Shown piece by piece: positions 37,681 through 47,332 of a stretch of 64,000 bases of DNA; the first letter of the stretch is position 1; every line of letters starts with the position of its first letter. Position numbers and translations under genes: made by a program. Source of the stretch: CAIXZV01 sp963697365 (GTDB taxonomy: Bacteria > Chloroflexota > Limnocylindria > Limnocylindrales > CSP1-4); NCBI GenBank assembly GCA_963697365.1, contig CAVONT010000021.1, forward strand, positions 1 through 64,000, in the 5' to 3' direction. The notes beneath the pieces were generated by a model. The model saw only the letters and a list, made by a program, of their open reading frames with translations. It had not been told where the DNA came from and ran no database searches.

Positions 37681-38317
37681 ATGGCCACCCTCACCCGGCG
37701 AGAACGGTCCCGGGCCACCCACCAGCGGATCGTGGAGGCCGCCCACCAGCTGTTCACCACCCAGGGCTATGCCTCGACGACGATGGCCCAGGTGGCGGAG
37801 TCCGCGGGGGTGGCCGTGCAGACCGTCTACTTCGTGTTCCACACGAAGGCCGCCCTGCTGGCGAGGACGATCGACTTCGCGGTGCTGGGATGGGAGGCGC
37901 CGCGCCCACCGCAGGAGCAGCCGTGGTATCGCGCCATGGAAGAGGCGCCGGAGATCGCCGAGGCGCTGCGCCATCTCGGTGACCGGGGTCGGCGAGATCA
38001 TGCCGAGGGTCATCCCGCTCAACCTCGCAGCCCGGGCGAGCGATGACCCGGAGCTCGCTCGTGTGATGGCCGAGAGCGAGGCGTGGCGCGCCGACAGCTT
38101 CCGGGTGATCCTCGACATCCTGTGCACCAAGGCGCCGCTGCGCGAGGGGCTCGATCCGGAGCGGGCGACGCACCTCCTGCTGCTGTACGTGGGCGAGGAT
38201 GTCTACCACCTCCTCGTCGGGACGTACCGCTGGTCGCACGAGGACTGGGTCGACTGGACCGTCGCCGCGCTGCTGCACGAGGTGTTCGGACAGACGTCGT
38301 CCGCGCGCGACGGCTAG
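37681..38317 (+). CDS. TetR/AcrR-family regulator (one frameshift)
   Basis: About 211 residues. N-terminal HTH: RERSRATHQRIVEAAHQLFT, TQGYASTTMAQVAESAGVAV, QTVYFVFHTKAALLART, the TetR signature. After a frame change near 37,985 the ligand domain continues MPRVIPLNLAARASDDPELA, ERATHLLLLYVGEDVYHLLV and WSHEDWVDWTVAALLHEVFG. It is divergent from the membrane-protein operon at 37,589, which it probably controls. The inducer is unknown. Confidence 0.85.
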
Positions 38318-38478
38318 ACGCTCAGCGTCCGGCAAGCGTGAACCGGCCGGGGCTGGGGGCGCGTCGCGGCGTTCGGCGTGCACTGAAGCCCTCAGCGCGA
38401 GCTGGGTCCTGCGAGGTCCGGAGGCCACGCCGGGGCATGCATTTCCTAGTTGGATCATGCATTCGAAACCGCATGTGA

Positions 38479-38510
38479 GAAGGCCACCGGACCGGGGTCC
38501 GGTGGCCTTC
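38479..38510. terminator. Strong GC-rich hairpin terminator
   Basis: GAAGGCCACCGGACC (38,479-38,493) pairs perfectly with GGTCCGGTGGCCTTC (38,496-38,510). The arms are joined by only two bases, so the tip will open. It lies between the TetR gene (+) and the PD40 gene (-), which converge. Confidence 0.7.
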
Positions 38511-38536
38511 GTGCTGCGGTGCGCGAGGGGCGCCGA

Positions 38537-39499
38537 TCAGCTGCCGTCGGCCAGCTTGACCCGCGTGCTCATGAAGATGTCGGCGGTCGCTCCGCGGCCG
38601 AAGTAGAGGCGGACGCCGTCCTGCGAGAACGAGGGGCGCGTCTCCGGGTCGGCGGTGTTCACGGCCGCCACCGGGACCGGGGTCGACCAGTGGCCGGTCG
38701 CGAGGTCGAGGGTCGCGGTCCAGATGTCCATGTTCCCGCCCCGGTTCGACGCGAACACGATCTCGGTGCCGTCGCGGCTGACGTTCGGCATCTGGTCGAC
38801 GCCGGCGGTGTTGAGCTCCGTCACGGCCTCGGGCGTCCCGAAGGACCCGTCCTCGGCCTTGCGGCTCCGGTAGATGTCGTGATTGCCGCTGGTCCCGGTG
38901 CTCGAGAAGTAGAGCCACGTCACGCCCTGGATCTCCCGGAGCGACGGCCCGAACTCACCGCCGGAGAAGTTGGGTCCGGTCCCGTCGGCGACGCAGCCGA
39001 GGTTCCGCGGCGTCCGCCACGTCCCGTCCACGCGCTTCTTCGTGATGTAGATGTCACCGACCGGCGGCGTCATCCCCGGCGTCGCGCCGCAGGCCGCGCG
39101 ATCCGAGACGAACAGCAGCTTGCGACCGGGCAGCGGGGTCGGGCAGAACTCCTGGTCCCCGCTGTTGATCGCGGACCCGAGGTTCCGCATCGGGCCCCAC
39201 GTCGACTGCTTGTCCGGTCGCGAGGCGACCCAGATGTCGTTCTTCCCGAACCCGCCCGCCCGGGTGGAGGCGATGTACAGCTTGAGGCCGTTCGGCGATT
39301 CGATCGGGCAGCCGTCGTGGGCGACCGAGTTGACCTCGGCCACGGAGGCCGGCGCACTCCACGCGGAGTACGAGGCCGGCCCGTCGGCCGCGACCGGGGC
39401 CACGCCGGTGGCCAGGACCAGGAGTGCTCCGGCCGCAGGCACCAGGGCCCGGCGTACTGCCCGTCGCGTCGCGGCCGGGGTCCACTGCTCTCGAGTCAT
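38537..39499 (-). CDS. Secreted PD40/TolB-like beta-propeller protein
   Basis: 320 residues, frame-clean. ATG 39,499 follows GGAGAAGGG. A signal peptide (RRALVPAAGALLVLATGVAP, cleavage near VAADG) precedes repeats of the PD40 type: GLKLYIASTRAGGFGKNDIW, RKLLFVSDRA, WLYFSSTGTSGNHDIYRSRK, DGTEIVFASNRGGNMDIWTA, DGVRLYFGRGATADIFMST. DG..LYFAS.R.GG..DIW is the WD40-like PD40 unit. The role is probably binding outside the cell; no enzymatic residue stands out. Confidence 0.82.
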   Translation of the reverse strand: MTREQWTPAATRRAVRRALVPAAGALLVLATGVAPVAADGPASYSAWSAPASVAEVNSVAHDGCPIESPNGLKLYIASTRAGGFGKNDIWVASRPDKQSTWGPMRNLGSAINSGDQEFCPTPLPGRKLLFVSDRAACGATPGMTPPVGDIYITKKRVDGTWRTPRNLGCVADGTGPNFSGGEFGPSLREIQGVTWLYFSSTGTSGNHDIYRSRKAEDGSFGTPEAVTELNTAGVDQMPNVSRDGTEIVFASNRGGNMDIWTATLDLATGHWSTPVPVAAVNTADPETRPSFSQDGVRLYFGRGATADIFMSTRVKLADGS

Positions 39500-39632
39500 T
39501 GCCCTTCTCCTCTGCTGATGCCGGGGCATCGCCCCGCTGGTCACGGAGAAGGGTGGTCGTAAGCGTGGCGGCGCACATCGGCGCAGTCCTTAGGGGACGG
39601 GCCGGCCCGTCCTCATTTCCTGGGAGGACGTC

Positions 39633-39992
39633 TCAGCAGGTGTACAGCGGCGTCCCGGTGGCGAGCTCGGCAACGAACTCCGTCGCGGAGATGATCCGGG
39701 CACCCTCGATCAGGTGCTCGTCGGTGATGCCTCGCGGCTTGGTGCACGTGCCGCACGCCCAGATCTGCCCGCCGCCCTCCAGGAACGACGCGATCACCTC
39801 GCGGAGCGGCGGCATGCCCGGGTGGTGGATGGCGTCCGCGTAGTCCCGCGTCGCCAGCCAGACACCCTCGATCGTGAGCAGCACGATCGCCTCCTGGTCC
39901 GCCGAGGCGGCGACGTTCGCGACGATGAAGGGCAGGGTCGCCCGCTCCGGGTCGTCGCTCCCATGCGTGGCCTGCGCCAGGAATCGCGGCAT
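39633..39992 (-). CDS. DsrE-family sulfur-relay protein
   Basis: 119 residues. MPRFLAQATHGSDDPERATL, PFIVANVAASADQEAIVLLT, IEGVWLATRDYADA and GGGQIWACGTCTKPRGI fit the DsrE/DsrF-like fold, with conserved Cys in WACGTC near the end of the core. AGGAGGAACGAG lies before the ATG at 39,992. It follows a TusA-like gene by 17 bases on the same strand; the pair is a typical sulfur-carrier module passing persulfide sulfur. Confidence 0.75.
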   Translation of the reverse strand: MPRFLAQATHGSDDPERATLPFIVANVAASADQEAIVLLTIEGVWLATRDYADAIHHPGMPPLREVIASFLEGGGQIWACGTCTKPRGITDEHLIEGARIISATEFVAELATGTPLYTC

Positions 39993-40009
39993 CTCGTTCC
40001 TCCTCAGGG

Positions 40010-40258
40010 CTACTTCCGACGCAGGAAGTAGCGCGTCCGCCCCGGTCCGTCGTCGACGATGGCGACGATCGGGTTGCCGGTCAACCTCGACCACGAGGCA
40101 AGGCCGCTTCGTGCGGTTGGATCGTCGGAGATCACCTCCAGGACCTGGCCAGAGTCCAGCTGGCGCATCCGGGACGCGATCATCGGGGTCAACGTCGCAC
40201 AGGCCTGCCCGACAAGGTCCATGAGAACGTCCGGTTCCGGGGCGCTCAATGCATCCAT
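40010..40258 (-). CDS. TusA/SirA-like sulfur-carrier protein
   Basis: 82 residues: VLMDLVGQACATLTPMIASR, RQLDSGQVLEVISDDPTARS, LASWSRLTGNPIVAIVDDG. The layout D..G..C..P......L..G..L.V..DDP.A..D...W is the TusA fold; here the active cysteine is C20 in GQACATLTP. Start ATG 40,258 after GGAGGAGCAGG. The partner DsrE gene follows immediately, so both act in one sulfur-relay step; which cofactor or tRNA pathway uses it is not visible here. Confidence 0.75.
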   Translation of the reverse strand: MDALSAPEPDVLMDLVGQACATLTPMIASRMRQLDSGQVLEVISDDPTARSGLASWSRLTGNPIVAIVDDGPGRTRYFLRRK

Positions 40259-40407
40259 CCTGCTCCTCCGTCGTTCGCGGGTTTCGCGGAGGGTAGGCCC
40301 CGTGGCAGCCGGCCGCAATGGGGCGATCCTTAGATTCCGCCGCCGAAGGTGCTTAGGCCGGGCCTCGCATGGGAGGGACCCCTTGCAGAGGCCGGGATAA
40401 TCGCGCG

Positions 40408-43400
40408 ATGACCGCACGAATCGCGAGCCCCGTGTTCGTCGGCCGCGGCGAGGAGCTTCGACGGCTGCAGGCCGTGCTCGACGACGCCAGGTCGGGGGTG
40501 GTCGGCACGGTCATCGTGGGCGGCGAGGCCGGCGTCGGCAAGACCCGGCTGCTGGCGGAGCTGCGAGCGGGCGCGGAGTCCGCCGGGTTCCGGTTCCTCG
40601 TGGGCGGGTGCGTGGATCTCGGTGATGGTGCGCGTCCGTACGACCCGCTCGTCGCCGCGCTCCGCCCGTGGCTCAAGGCTCTGCCGCCCCGAGGACGTTC
40701 AACCGCGTCGTCGGGCCCGCCCGGTCGGCCGTCCAGCAGCTGATCCCCGACCTGGAGGCCGGCGGCGACGGCGACGGGGCCGCCGACAGCCGGCCCATCC
40801 TCGCACCCAGTCGACCCTCTACCTGCAGGTGCTCGGACTGATCGAGCGGATCGCGGCGGACGCGGTGACCGTCATCGTGCTGGAGGACCTGCACTGGTCG
40901 GACCGATCGACCCGCGACATGCTGCGGTTCCTGGTACGGAACCTCACCCAGGGTCGCGTGGTCCTGATCGGCACCTATCGGACGGACGAGCTGCACGAGC
41001 GCCACCCGTTCCTCACCCTGCTCGCCGAGCTGGGTCGCACGGGCCAGGTGCAGCGCATCGAGCTCGTCCCGTTCACGCCGGGCGAGGTCCACGACCAGCT
41101 GGCGGGCATCCTCGGCAGCCCTCCGGACCGCGCACTCGTCACCCGTCTCCACGAGCGCGGCGGCGGCAACGCGTTCTTCACCGAGGAGCTGCTCGCCGTC
41201 GAGCAGCGGGGCGAGCAGCGGGGCGAGCAGCGCCTGGGGCTCACCCTGCGGGAGACGCTGCTGGCCCGGATCGGCGGCCTGTCGACCGCGTCGCGACATC
41301 TCCTCCGCGTCATCGCCGTGGCCGGGCAGTCCGCGCGCCACGACGTCCTGGCGATCGTCACCCGCATGGAGCCGGCCGAGATGGCCGGGGCGCTGCGCGA
41401 GGCGATCGACCGCTACCTGCTGCTGGCCGGCGACGACGAGGTCATGCAGTTCCGCCACGGCCTCGTCCGGCGAGGCGGTCTACGACGAGCTGCTGCCCGG
41501 GCGAGCGGCTGGCGCTCCATGCCGCGGTGGCCGCGGCTGTCGAATCGGTGCATGCCGGCGCCGACGCTCGATGCGCGCGCCGTGGCATCCGAGCTCGCCC
41601 ACCACTGGTACGAGGCACGCGACGCGCGCCAGGCACTGCCGGCCCTAGCTGCGCGCCGGGCGGGCGGCGGAGCGCATGTTCGCCTTCGGCAACGCCTTCG
41701 CGCACTACCACCTCGCGCTGGGCCTGTGGCCGGCCGCCACCGAGACCGTCGACGGGCTGACGCGCCACGAGCTGACGATGCGCACGGCCGAGGCCGCCGC
41801 CCTGGCCGGGGCGTACCGCCGCGCGATCGAGCTGGTGCAGGCAGCGCTCGACGCCGAGCCCGAGCCCTCGGGCGAGCCGGACCGGATCCGCACCGGGACG
41901 CTGCTCGAGCGGCTCGCCGTCTACCACCTCGGGTCGGGCAATCCCGACGCGGCCGCAGCCCGTGGCGCTTCGCGCGCTCGACCTGCCTGCCGGCGGACCC
42001 GCCGTCGGTCGCACGCGCCCAGGTGCTCGGGCATCCTGGCCCAGGCGCTTGGGCTGAAGTGCCACTTCAGCGAGTCGAACCGCATCGCCCAGGAAGCCCT
42101 CGCAACCGCCCGCGCCGTCGGCTCGGCCGCGGCCGAGATCCGCGCGCTGGGCTGCATCGGACGCAACGCCGCGGCGGTTGGCGAGGCGGACGCGGGCGTC
42201 CGCACGCTGCGCGAGGCGCTGGGCCTGGCGCGCTCGGTCGGGGACTTCACCGGGGCGGCCGAGATCTCCATCGAGCTGGCGCTGGCGCTCCACTGGGCCG
42301 GCGACCTGGAGGAGGCCTGCCGCGTCGCCGAGGAGGGGATCGCCGAGAGCGGCCGCTGGGGCACCGAGGGCTACGGGAACGCGCTGCGGGCGATCCGGGG
42401 CGTGTCGGCCTTCCTGCCTCGGTCGCTGGGCGGAGGCGGACGACTGGATCGCGGGCGCCCTCGAGCGAGACCCGGTGGGATCGCACGGGGTCCTGGCGCA
42501 CGGCGCACGGGCGCTGCTCGACCTGGGCCGCGGCAGGCTGGACTCCGCCGCCGAGCACCTCGAGATCGTGCTGCTGATGTGCCGGGCGTTCACCGCCACG
42601 GCCTACGGCTGGACCGACCTGTACTCGAGCATCGCCCTGCTGTCGATCGAGCGCGGGCTGCCGTCCGAGGCGATCGACTCCGTGCGCGAGAGCCTGGCCG
42701 CTCGGCCGAGCCGGAGCGTGACGTCCACATGCGCGTGTGCCATCGCCTGGCGATCCGGGCCGCGGCCGACCTCGCCGAGGTGGCTCGTCCGCTCGGCGAC
42801 GCGGCCGGCCTGGACGAGGCGCTCGCGGTCGGGCGCGAGTTCGACGGGCATCTCGATCGCCACGCTCAGCTGGTCCGCGCGCTGCCGGGCGGGGGCGACC
42901 CCCATCTCGACCTCGACGTGGCGCTCGCCAAGGCCGAGCTGAGCCGGCTCGAGGGTCGCCCGAGCGAGGATGCGTGGGCCACTCGCGGCGGCCGCGGCCG
43001 ACGAGCTGCAGCATCCGCACGAGGCCGCCTACTGCCGGTTCCGCCAGGCCGAGGCCATCCTGCTCACCCGCGGATCCCGGCTGGCCGCGCAGGCTGCCGC
43101 GCAGGAGGCGCACCGGATCGCGTCCAACCTCGGAGCCGTCCCCCTCCAGCGCGATGTGGAGCGGCTGGCGGTGCGGTCACGGCTCGACCTCGCGAGCCGC
43201 CCGGTGGCGGCCGAGCGACCTCGAGCGCCGCGCCGGCCGGCCGCCGCTTGCCCTTCCGGCTGACGGCGCGAGAGCAGGACGTCCTCGAGCGCCTCACTGC
43301 GGGTCAGACGAACCGGGAGATCGCCACCGACCTGTTCATCAGCGAGAAGACGGCGAGCGTGCACGTCTCGAACATCAAGGGGAAGCTCGGGGCGAACGGC

Positions 43401-43475
43401 CGCGCCGAGATCGCGGCGATCGCGGTGCGTCTGGGCCTCGTCCCGGAGACCACGGGCGGCTACGACCCGGACTGA
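40408..43475 (+). CDS. Large ATP-binding LuxR-type regulator (LAL family), heavily frameshifted
   Basis: About 1,020 residues. The N-terminal AAA/STAND ATPase has VFVGRGEELRRLQAVLDDAR, Walker A GGEAGVGKTRLLAEL and Walker B VTVIVLEDLHWSD. A long helical TPR-like middle follows. The C-terminal LuxR HTH reads LTAREQDVLERLTAGQTNRE, IATDLFISEKTASVHVSNIK, GKLGANGRAEIAAIAVRLGL. ATG 40,408 lies seven bases after GATAAT, so the message is probably leaderless. Frame changes are needed near 40,700, 40,805, 41,480, 41,660, 41,965, 42,425, 42,720, 42,985 and 43,180. Such MalT-like proteins sense a small ligand; target genes are unknown, but downstream enzymes are candidates. Confidence 0.82.
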
Positions 43476-43624
43476 GCCGCCGAGCCGGACCAGACGACCT
43501 CGTCGCCGACCTGGAAGCTGCCCGGCTCGGGGAAGTACCAGAAGCCGTGGTAGGTGAGGCCGGCGTAGGCGCCCGAGCCCGTGGACGTCGATGCAGGGGC
43601 GGGCGGCGAACAGGTCCAACGCCT
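43460..43624 (-). pseudogene. C-terminal fragment of an unidentified protein
   Basis: A 54-codon open stretch reads SPPAPASTSTGSGAYAGLTY, HGFWYFPEPGSFQVGDEVVW, SGSAAQSGS to the stop at 43,460-43,462. It has the composition of a real Pro/Ser/Thr linker followed by a beta-rich end, but has no start codon or upstream part. It overlaps the end of the LuxR gene by 16 bases. Identity unknown. Confidence 0.3.
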
Positions 43625-43760
43625 CTAGGCATCACCTCCGGGCTCTGCGAACGTGCGCCTGCACACGCGGGATGCTCTGACGCGCGGCCCATGCTCCGGC
43701 CGCCCGGACCGCGCCGAGCCACTGGCGAGACCGACCCGCTCGCGCATGGAGGGCAGCGCG

Positions 43761-44444
43761 ATGGGTCTGCGCAGGGCGTTCTGGCTCCCGTTCTTCGGGG
43801 TGCCGCACGGTCCGCTGGGATCGGCCGGTGCGCGGCTGATGCCGAGGATGGTCGGGCCGCTCTATCCGATGCTTGCGACCGAGCTCCACCTCCAACCCGA
43901 CGACGATCTTCTCGATGTCGGGTGCGGGTCCGCGAGGCTGCTCGCGGAGCAGGCGGCGCACGTTCGCCACGTCGCGGGCCTGGATGCGTCGGAGATCCAG
44001 GTCGGGATGGCCCGGAAGCGGCTGGCCGACCGGATCGCGGCGGGGACGGCCGAGATCGTCCTGGGCAATGCCATGACGCTGCCGTGGGACGACGGCCGCT
44101 TCAGCGTCGCGTCATCGCTCAACTGCCTGAAGTTCGTCCCGGATCCCGCCCGGGCGCTGCGGGAGATGCACCGGGTGCTGCGTCCCGGCGGCCGGCTGGT
44201 GATCACCATCGACAAGCAGGTCGACAAGTGGGGCCGGTCCGGCAAGGTCGATGCATTCGGCCAGTGGCAGTGGAACGTGGATGAGATGCGGCGGATCATG
44301 GAGGAAGCCGGCTTCACCGACGTCTCCGTCGTCGACATGCCGACGCGGCTGGGGCTCCAGTTCGTGCGTGGCGCGGTGCGGACCGCACCGCTGGAGGAGC
44401 AGGTCGCCGCGACACCAGGGCTCGCGGGCGTGGGGGCGGGGTGA
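43761..44444 (+). CDS. SAM-dependent class I methyltransferase
   Basis: 227 residues. Motif I is LLDVGCGSARLLAEQA, followed by VAGLDASEIQVGMARKRL, the post-I acidic loop, NAMTLPWDDGRFSVASS (motif II-like) and ALREMHRVLRPGGRLVITI (motif III). This is the Methyltransf_11/UbiE-like type. The ATG at 43,761 has GGAGGG seven bases upstream. A metallo-hydrolase gene follows after six bases and an alpha/beta-hydrolase after that, giving a three-gene operon. The substrate is unknown. Confidence 0.85.
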   Translation: MGLRRAFWLPFFGVPHGPLGSAGARLMPRMVGPLYPMLATELHLQPDDDLLDVGCGSARLLAEQAAHVRHVAGLDASEIQVGMARKRLADRIAAGTAEIVLGNAMTLPWDDGRFSVASSLNCLKFVPDPARALREMHRVLRPGGRLVITIDKQVDKWGRSGKVDAFGQWQWNVDEMRRIMEEAGFTDVSVVDMPTRLGLQFVRGAVRTAPLEEQVAATPGLAGVGAG

Positions 44445-44450
44445 CGACCC

Positions 44451-45191
44451 ATGCGTCTCGCCCCATCCCTGCATCGGCTCGGTGAGGAGATCGTCGGCTG
44501 CTACCTCGTGGAAGAGGCTGGAGCCGTCACCATCATCGACGCGGGCGTGCCCGCCTACTACGCTGACCTGACGGCCGAGCTCGCAGCCATGGACCGCACG
44601 ATCGAGGACGTCCGGGCCCTCGTGCTGACCCACGGCCACGACGACCACCGCGGGTTCGCCGAGCGACTGCGCGCCGAGCACGCGGTGCCCGTCAGCATCC
44701 ACGAGGTCGACGCTGCCCTCGCGCGCGGCGAGGCCAGGAACCCGAGCGCCGGCATGGGCGAGTACCGGGTCGGTTCCCTGCTGCGCTACATGCTGTGGCT
44801 CATGCGCCACGGCGGGATGCGCACCAGGGCGCTGACCGCGGTCGGCACCCTCGACCCGGGCACGACGCTGGACGTGCCGGGCGCGCTTCGTGTCATCCCC
44901 ACCCCGGGTCACACGCCCGGCAGCGTCACCTTCCACGCGCCGGGGCACGACGCCCTCTTCGTGGGCGATGCGCTGGCAACGGACGCGTTGATCAACGAGC
45001 GGCGCGGTCCGCAGGTCTGTCCGTTCGCCGCCGACCCCGACGATGCGCTGGCATCACTCGCGAACATCGAGCAGCTCGAGGCGCACTGGCTGCTGCCCGG
45101 ACATGGGAGCCCCTGGACCGATGGCGTCGCGGCCGCCGTGGGCGCCGCGCGAGTCGTCGGGATCGGGCACCTGGCGAGACCGAAGCGGTGA
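44451..45191 (+). CDS. Metallo-beta-lactamase-fold hydrolase
   Basis: 246 residues. Metal-binding motifs in order: ALVLTHGHDDHRGFAERL (HxHxDH), VIPTPGHTPGSVTFHAPGHD (second His), LFVGDAL (bridging Asp) and WLLPGHGSPW (last His). A complete dinuclear site suggests a glyoxalase-II-like or lactonase-type hydrolase. It is in an operon with the methyltransferase upstream and the alpha/beta-hydrolase 49 bases downstream. Confidence 0.88.
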   Translation: MRLAPSLHRLGEEIVGCYLVEEAGAVTIIDAGVPAYYADLTAELAAMDRTIEDVRALVLTHGHDDHRGFAERLRAEHAVPVSIHEVDAALARGEARNPSAGMGEYRVGSLLRYMLWLMRHGGMRTRALTAVGTLDPGTTLDVPGALRVIPTPGHTPGSVTFHAPGHDALFVGDALATDALINERRGPQVCPFAADPDDALASLANIEQLEAHWLLPGHGSPWTDGVAAAVGAARVVGIGHLARPKR

Positions 45192-45240
45192 AGGCGGCCG
45201 AACCACGACGGCGGATCGTCGCCGCCTGCGAGGAGTCGTG

Positions 45241-46059
45241 ATGCACCCATCGACGAACCCGGGCGGATTGCACGTGCACGAATCCGGCACCCCGGGCGCG
45301 CCGGCGATCGTGTTCATCCATGGGGCCGGCCAGAGCGGCCGGGAGTGGCGCGGGCACATGACGAGGCTCGGCGGGTTCCACTGCCTGGCACCCGATCTCC
45401 CCGGCCACGGACGAAGCAACCAGCTGGCGCCAGCGTCGAAGGAACGCATCGCGGACCTGCTGGGCGAGCTCATCGAGGCGCGGGTGCCAACGGGACGAGC
45501 GAGCGTCGTCGGGCTCTCCTCGGGCGGCGTCCTCCTCCACGCCCTGCTGGACCGCCACCCGGAACGCGTCGAGCGGGCCATCATCGATGGCTCGCCGCCG
45601 TTTGACGCGCCGCGCGTCGGCCGTGGACTCATGCGCCTGTTCATGATGGCGCTGGCGCTGTTCATCCACACCCGTCCGGTCATGGCCATGTTCCGTGAGA
45701 CGCACGACCCGACAGACCTCGGCGCCGCGTCACCTGAGGCGTTCCGGCAGGCGGTTGCGGAGTGCTTCACGACGTTTGCGGCCACCGGAGCCCCGTGCCC
45801 GACCCTCCTCGTCGCCGGCGAGAAGGAACGCATGGTCAGGCCGTCCAACGCGGCGCTTGCCACCCTCATGCCGAATGCGAAGGCGATGTTCGCCCCGGGC
45901 CGGGACCACTGCTGGCAGCGGAGGGCACCGGACCTGCACATCCGTATGGTCGAGGCGTGGGTCACCGGGCACGACCTGCCGGGCGAGCTCCGACGCGAGC
46001 CTCCGCCATCTCCAGCGACGGTGGCGCGCCTGCGCCGCCCGAGTACAGCGACGGCCTGA
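45241..46059 (+). CDS. Alpha/beta-hydrolase
   Basis: 272 residues. Oxyanion hole HGAGQSGREW, strand LAPDLPGHGRS, nucleophile elbow VVGLSSGGVLLHALL (Ser in GLSSGG), and a late His in PGRDHCWQRR; the acid lies before it in LLVAGEKERMV. The C-terminal ~25 residues are Pro/Arg-rich and probably disordered. The ATG at 45,241 is preceded by GAGGAG. The substrate is unknown. Confidence 0.82.
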   Translation: MHPSTNPGGLHVHESGTPGAPAIVFIHGAGQSGREWRGHMTRLGGFHCLAPDLPGHGRSNQLAPASKERIADLLGELIEARVPTGRASVVGLSSGGVLLHALLDRHPERVERAIIDGSPPFDAPRVGRGLMRLFMMALALFIHTRPVMAMFRETHDPTDLGAASPEAFRQAVAECFTTFAATGAPCPTLLVAGEKERMVRPSNAALATLMPNAKAMFAPGRDHCWQRRAPDLHIRMVEAWVTGHDLPGELRREPPPSPATVARLRRPSTATA

Positions 46060-46128
46060 CCCGCAGCGACCACGGCCGTTGCGAGTGTCGTCCCAGAAGC
46101 CGTCCGGCGCGGCGTCTCCGGTTGGACG

Positions 46129-46335
46129 TCAGGAGGCGCCGCGGGCCTGGTCGATCCAGGTCGCGCCGAGTGCCCAGTACGCGGGGTCGTCGCGGGGGAT
46201 CCCGGCCTCGACGGCGTGCGCCTCCCACGCTGCGAGCAACTCCTCCGCGGCGGCGTCCGGGACGCCCATCCCCCACAGCTCGTCCTTGAGCGCTTGGCGC
46301 GGGTCCAGGTCCTGGTCGGCCCGCTCGGTCGTCAT
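46129..46335 (-). CDS. Small acidic protein of unknown function
   Basis: 68 residues from ATG 46,335: MTTERADQDLDPRQALKDEL, WGMGVPDAAAEELLAAWEAH, AVEAGIPRDDPAYWALGATW. Mostly helical and acidic, ending at 46,129. Codon use matches the neighbours and the composition is protein-like, but I recognise no family. Confidence 0.5.
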   Translation of the reverse strand: MTTERADQDLDPRQALKDELWGMGVPDAAAEELLAAWEAHAVEAGIPRDDPAYWALGATWIDQARGAS

Positions 46336-46406
46336 GCGCCGGAGCGTACCCCCGCAGCAACAGGAAAGGTTGATTCCGCCGCCCGCCGCTGCATACTCCG
46401 CTGCAC

Positions 46407-47321
46407 ATGGCAAGCGGCGTCCACACCACCCTCGCGCGGCCGTCCGCGGCGTCCCGGCGGACATCGGGCGGCTCGTCCCGCGCCGCCATCGGCGGGAACG
46501 CCCATCCGGCGCTCCTCGCCGGCATCGGCGACGCTGCCGGCCGCGTCGACGTCATGCGCCAGCGTCAATGCCACCGCCGGCAACGGTGCAGCCGCAAGGC
46601 TCGCGCTCGCCGCCCGCCCCGCCGTCCAGCGCGAGGACACGACCGGCGGCGACGAGGACGACGCCTCGTTCGCTCCCGCGGAGCGACCACCCTTCGAGCT
46701 GTCCAGCGCCCGCGCGTGGATGACGGCCCAGAACCTCAAGAAGGATGCACCGCCGGCACCCGAGGCGAAGCAGCCTGCGCCGGGCGAGCCGGACATCATC
46801 AACGGGGCGGACACCAGGCCGCCCGACGCCAACGAGTCCACGCGCAGGGGCCTGTCCGTCCCCGAGACCTGGAGGGGAACCGGTCCGTCACGTATCCCGA
46901 TGCCACCGGGAACCGGATCACCAAGGACATCACGGGGTCGATCACCCTTGTCCAGCCGGGCACCGGCGCCAAATACGCGTTCGCGAAGGGCCTCAACGAC
47001 AGCGAGGTCACGCTGGACTCCGGAGGCGGCCTGCTGCCGGAGAAGATGGACACCCACAACCTGGACCTGTTCGGGACCAACCAGGAGGTGCCGATCGCCG
47101 CCGGCCTGGCACCGGTCTTCGCCAACGTCGAGGGCATCCTGAACGCGGAGACGATGGAGCAGATCGTCCGCAAGATGCAGACAGGGACCCTCGCGGCGAT
47201 GCGGGCCGTGCTCGCCAGGGTGGGCTTCGATGAGAAGAAGGCCGACCGCGTGATGGCCGGGTACACGACGAACATGTTCGAGCGCGAGGGCGCGGGCGAC
47301 AACCAGGTCGCCGCCCCGTGA
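46407..47321 (+). CDS. Hypothetical protein with disordered N-terminus (two compensating frameshifts)
   Basis: About 304 codons. The N-terminal ~130 residues are disordered and rich in Ala, Arg and Pro, including LALAARPAVQREDTTGGDED. The frame changes near 46,560 and returns near 46,870. The C-terminal ~150 residues are compact: RSVTYPDATGNRITKDITGS, YAFAKGLNDSEVTLDSGGGL, GILNAETMEQIVRKMQTGTL, AAMRAVLARVGFDEKKADRV. The PAVQRE motif in a disordered N-terminus recalls cargo of contractile-injection-type systems, but no such genes are near. Function unknown. Confidence 0.5.
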   Translation: MASGVHTTLARPSAASRRTSGGSSRAAIGGNAHPALLAGIGDAAGRVDVMRQRQCHRRQRCSRKARARRPPRRPARGHDRRRRGRRLVRSRGATTLRAVQRPRVDDGPEPQEGCTAGTRGEAACAGRAGHHQRGGHQAARRQRVHAQGPVRPRDLEGNRSVTYPDATGNRITKDITGSITLVQPGTGAKYAFAKGLNDSEVTLDSGGGLLPEKMDTHNLDLFGTNQEVPIAAGLAPVFANVEGILNAETMEQIVRKMQTGTLAAMRAVLARVGFDEKKADRVMAGYTTNMFEREGAGDNQVAAP

Positions 47322-47332
47322 CTGGTGCGCGC

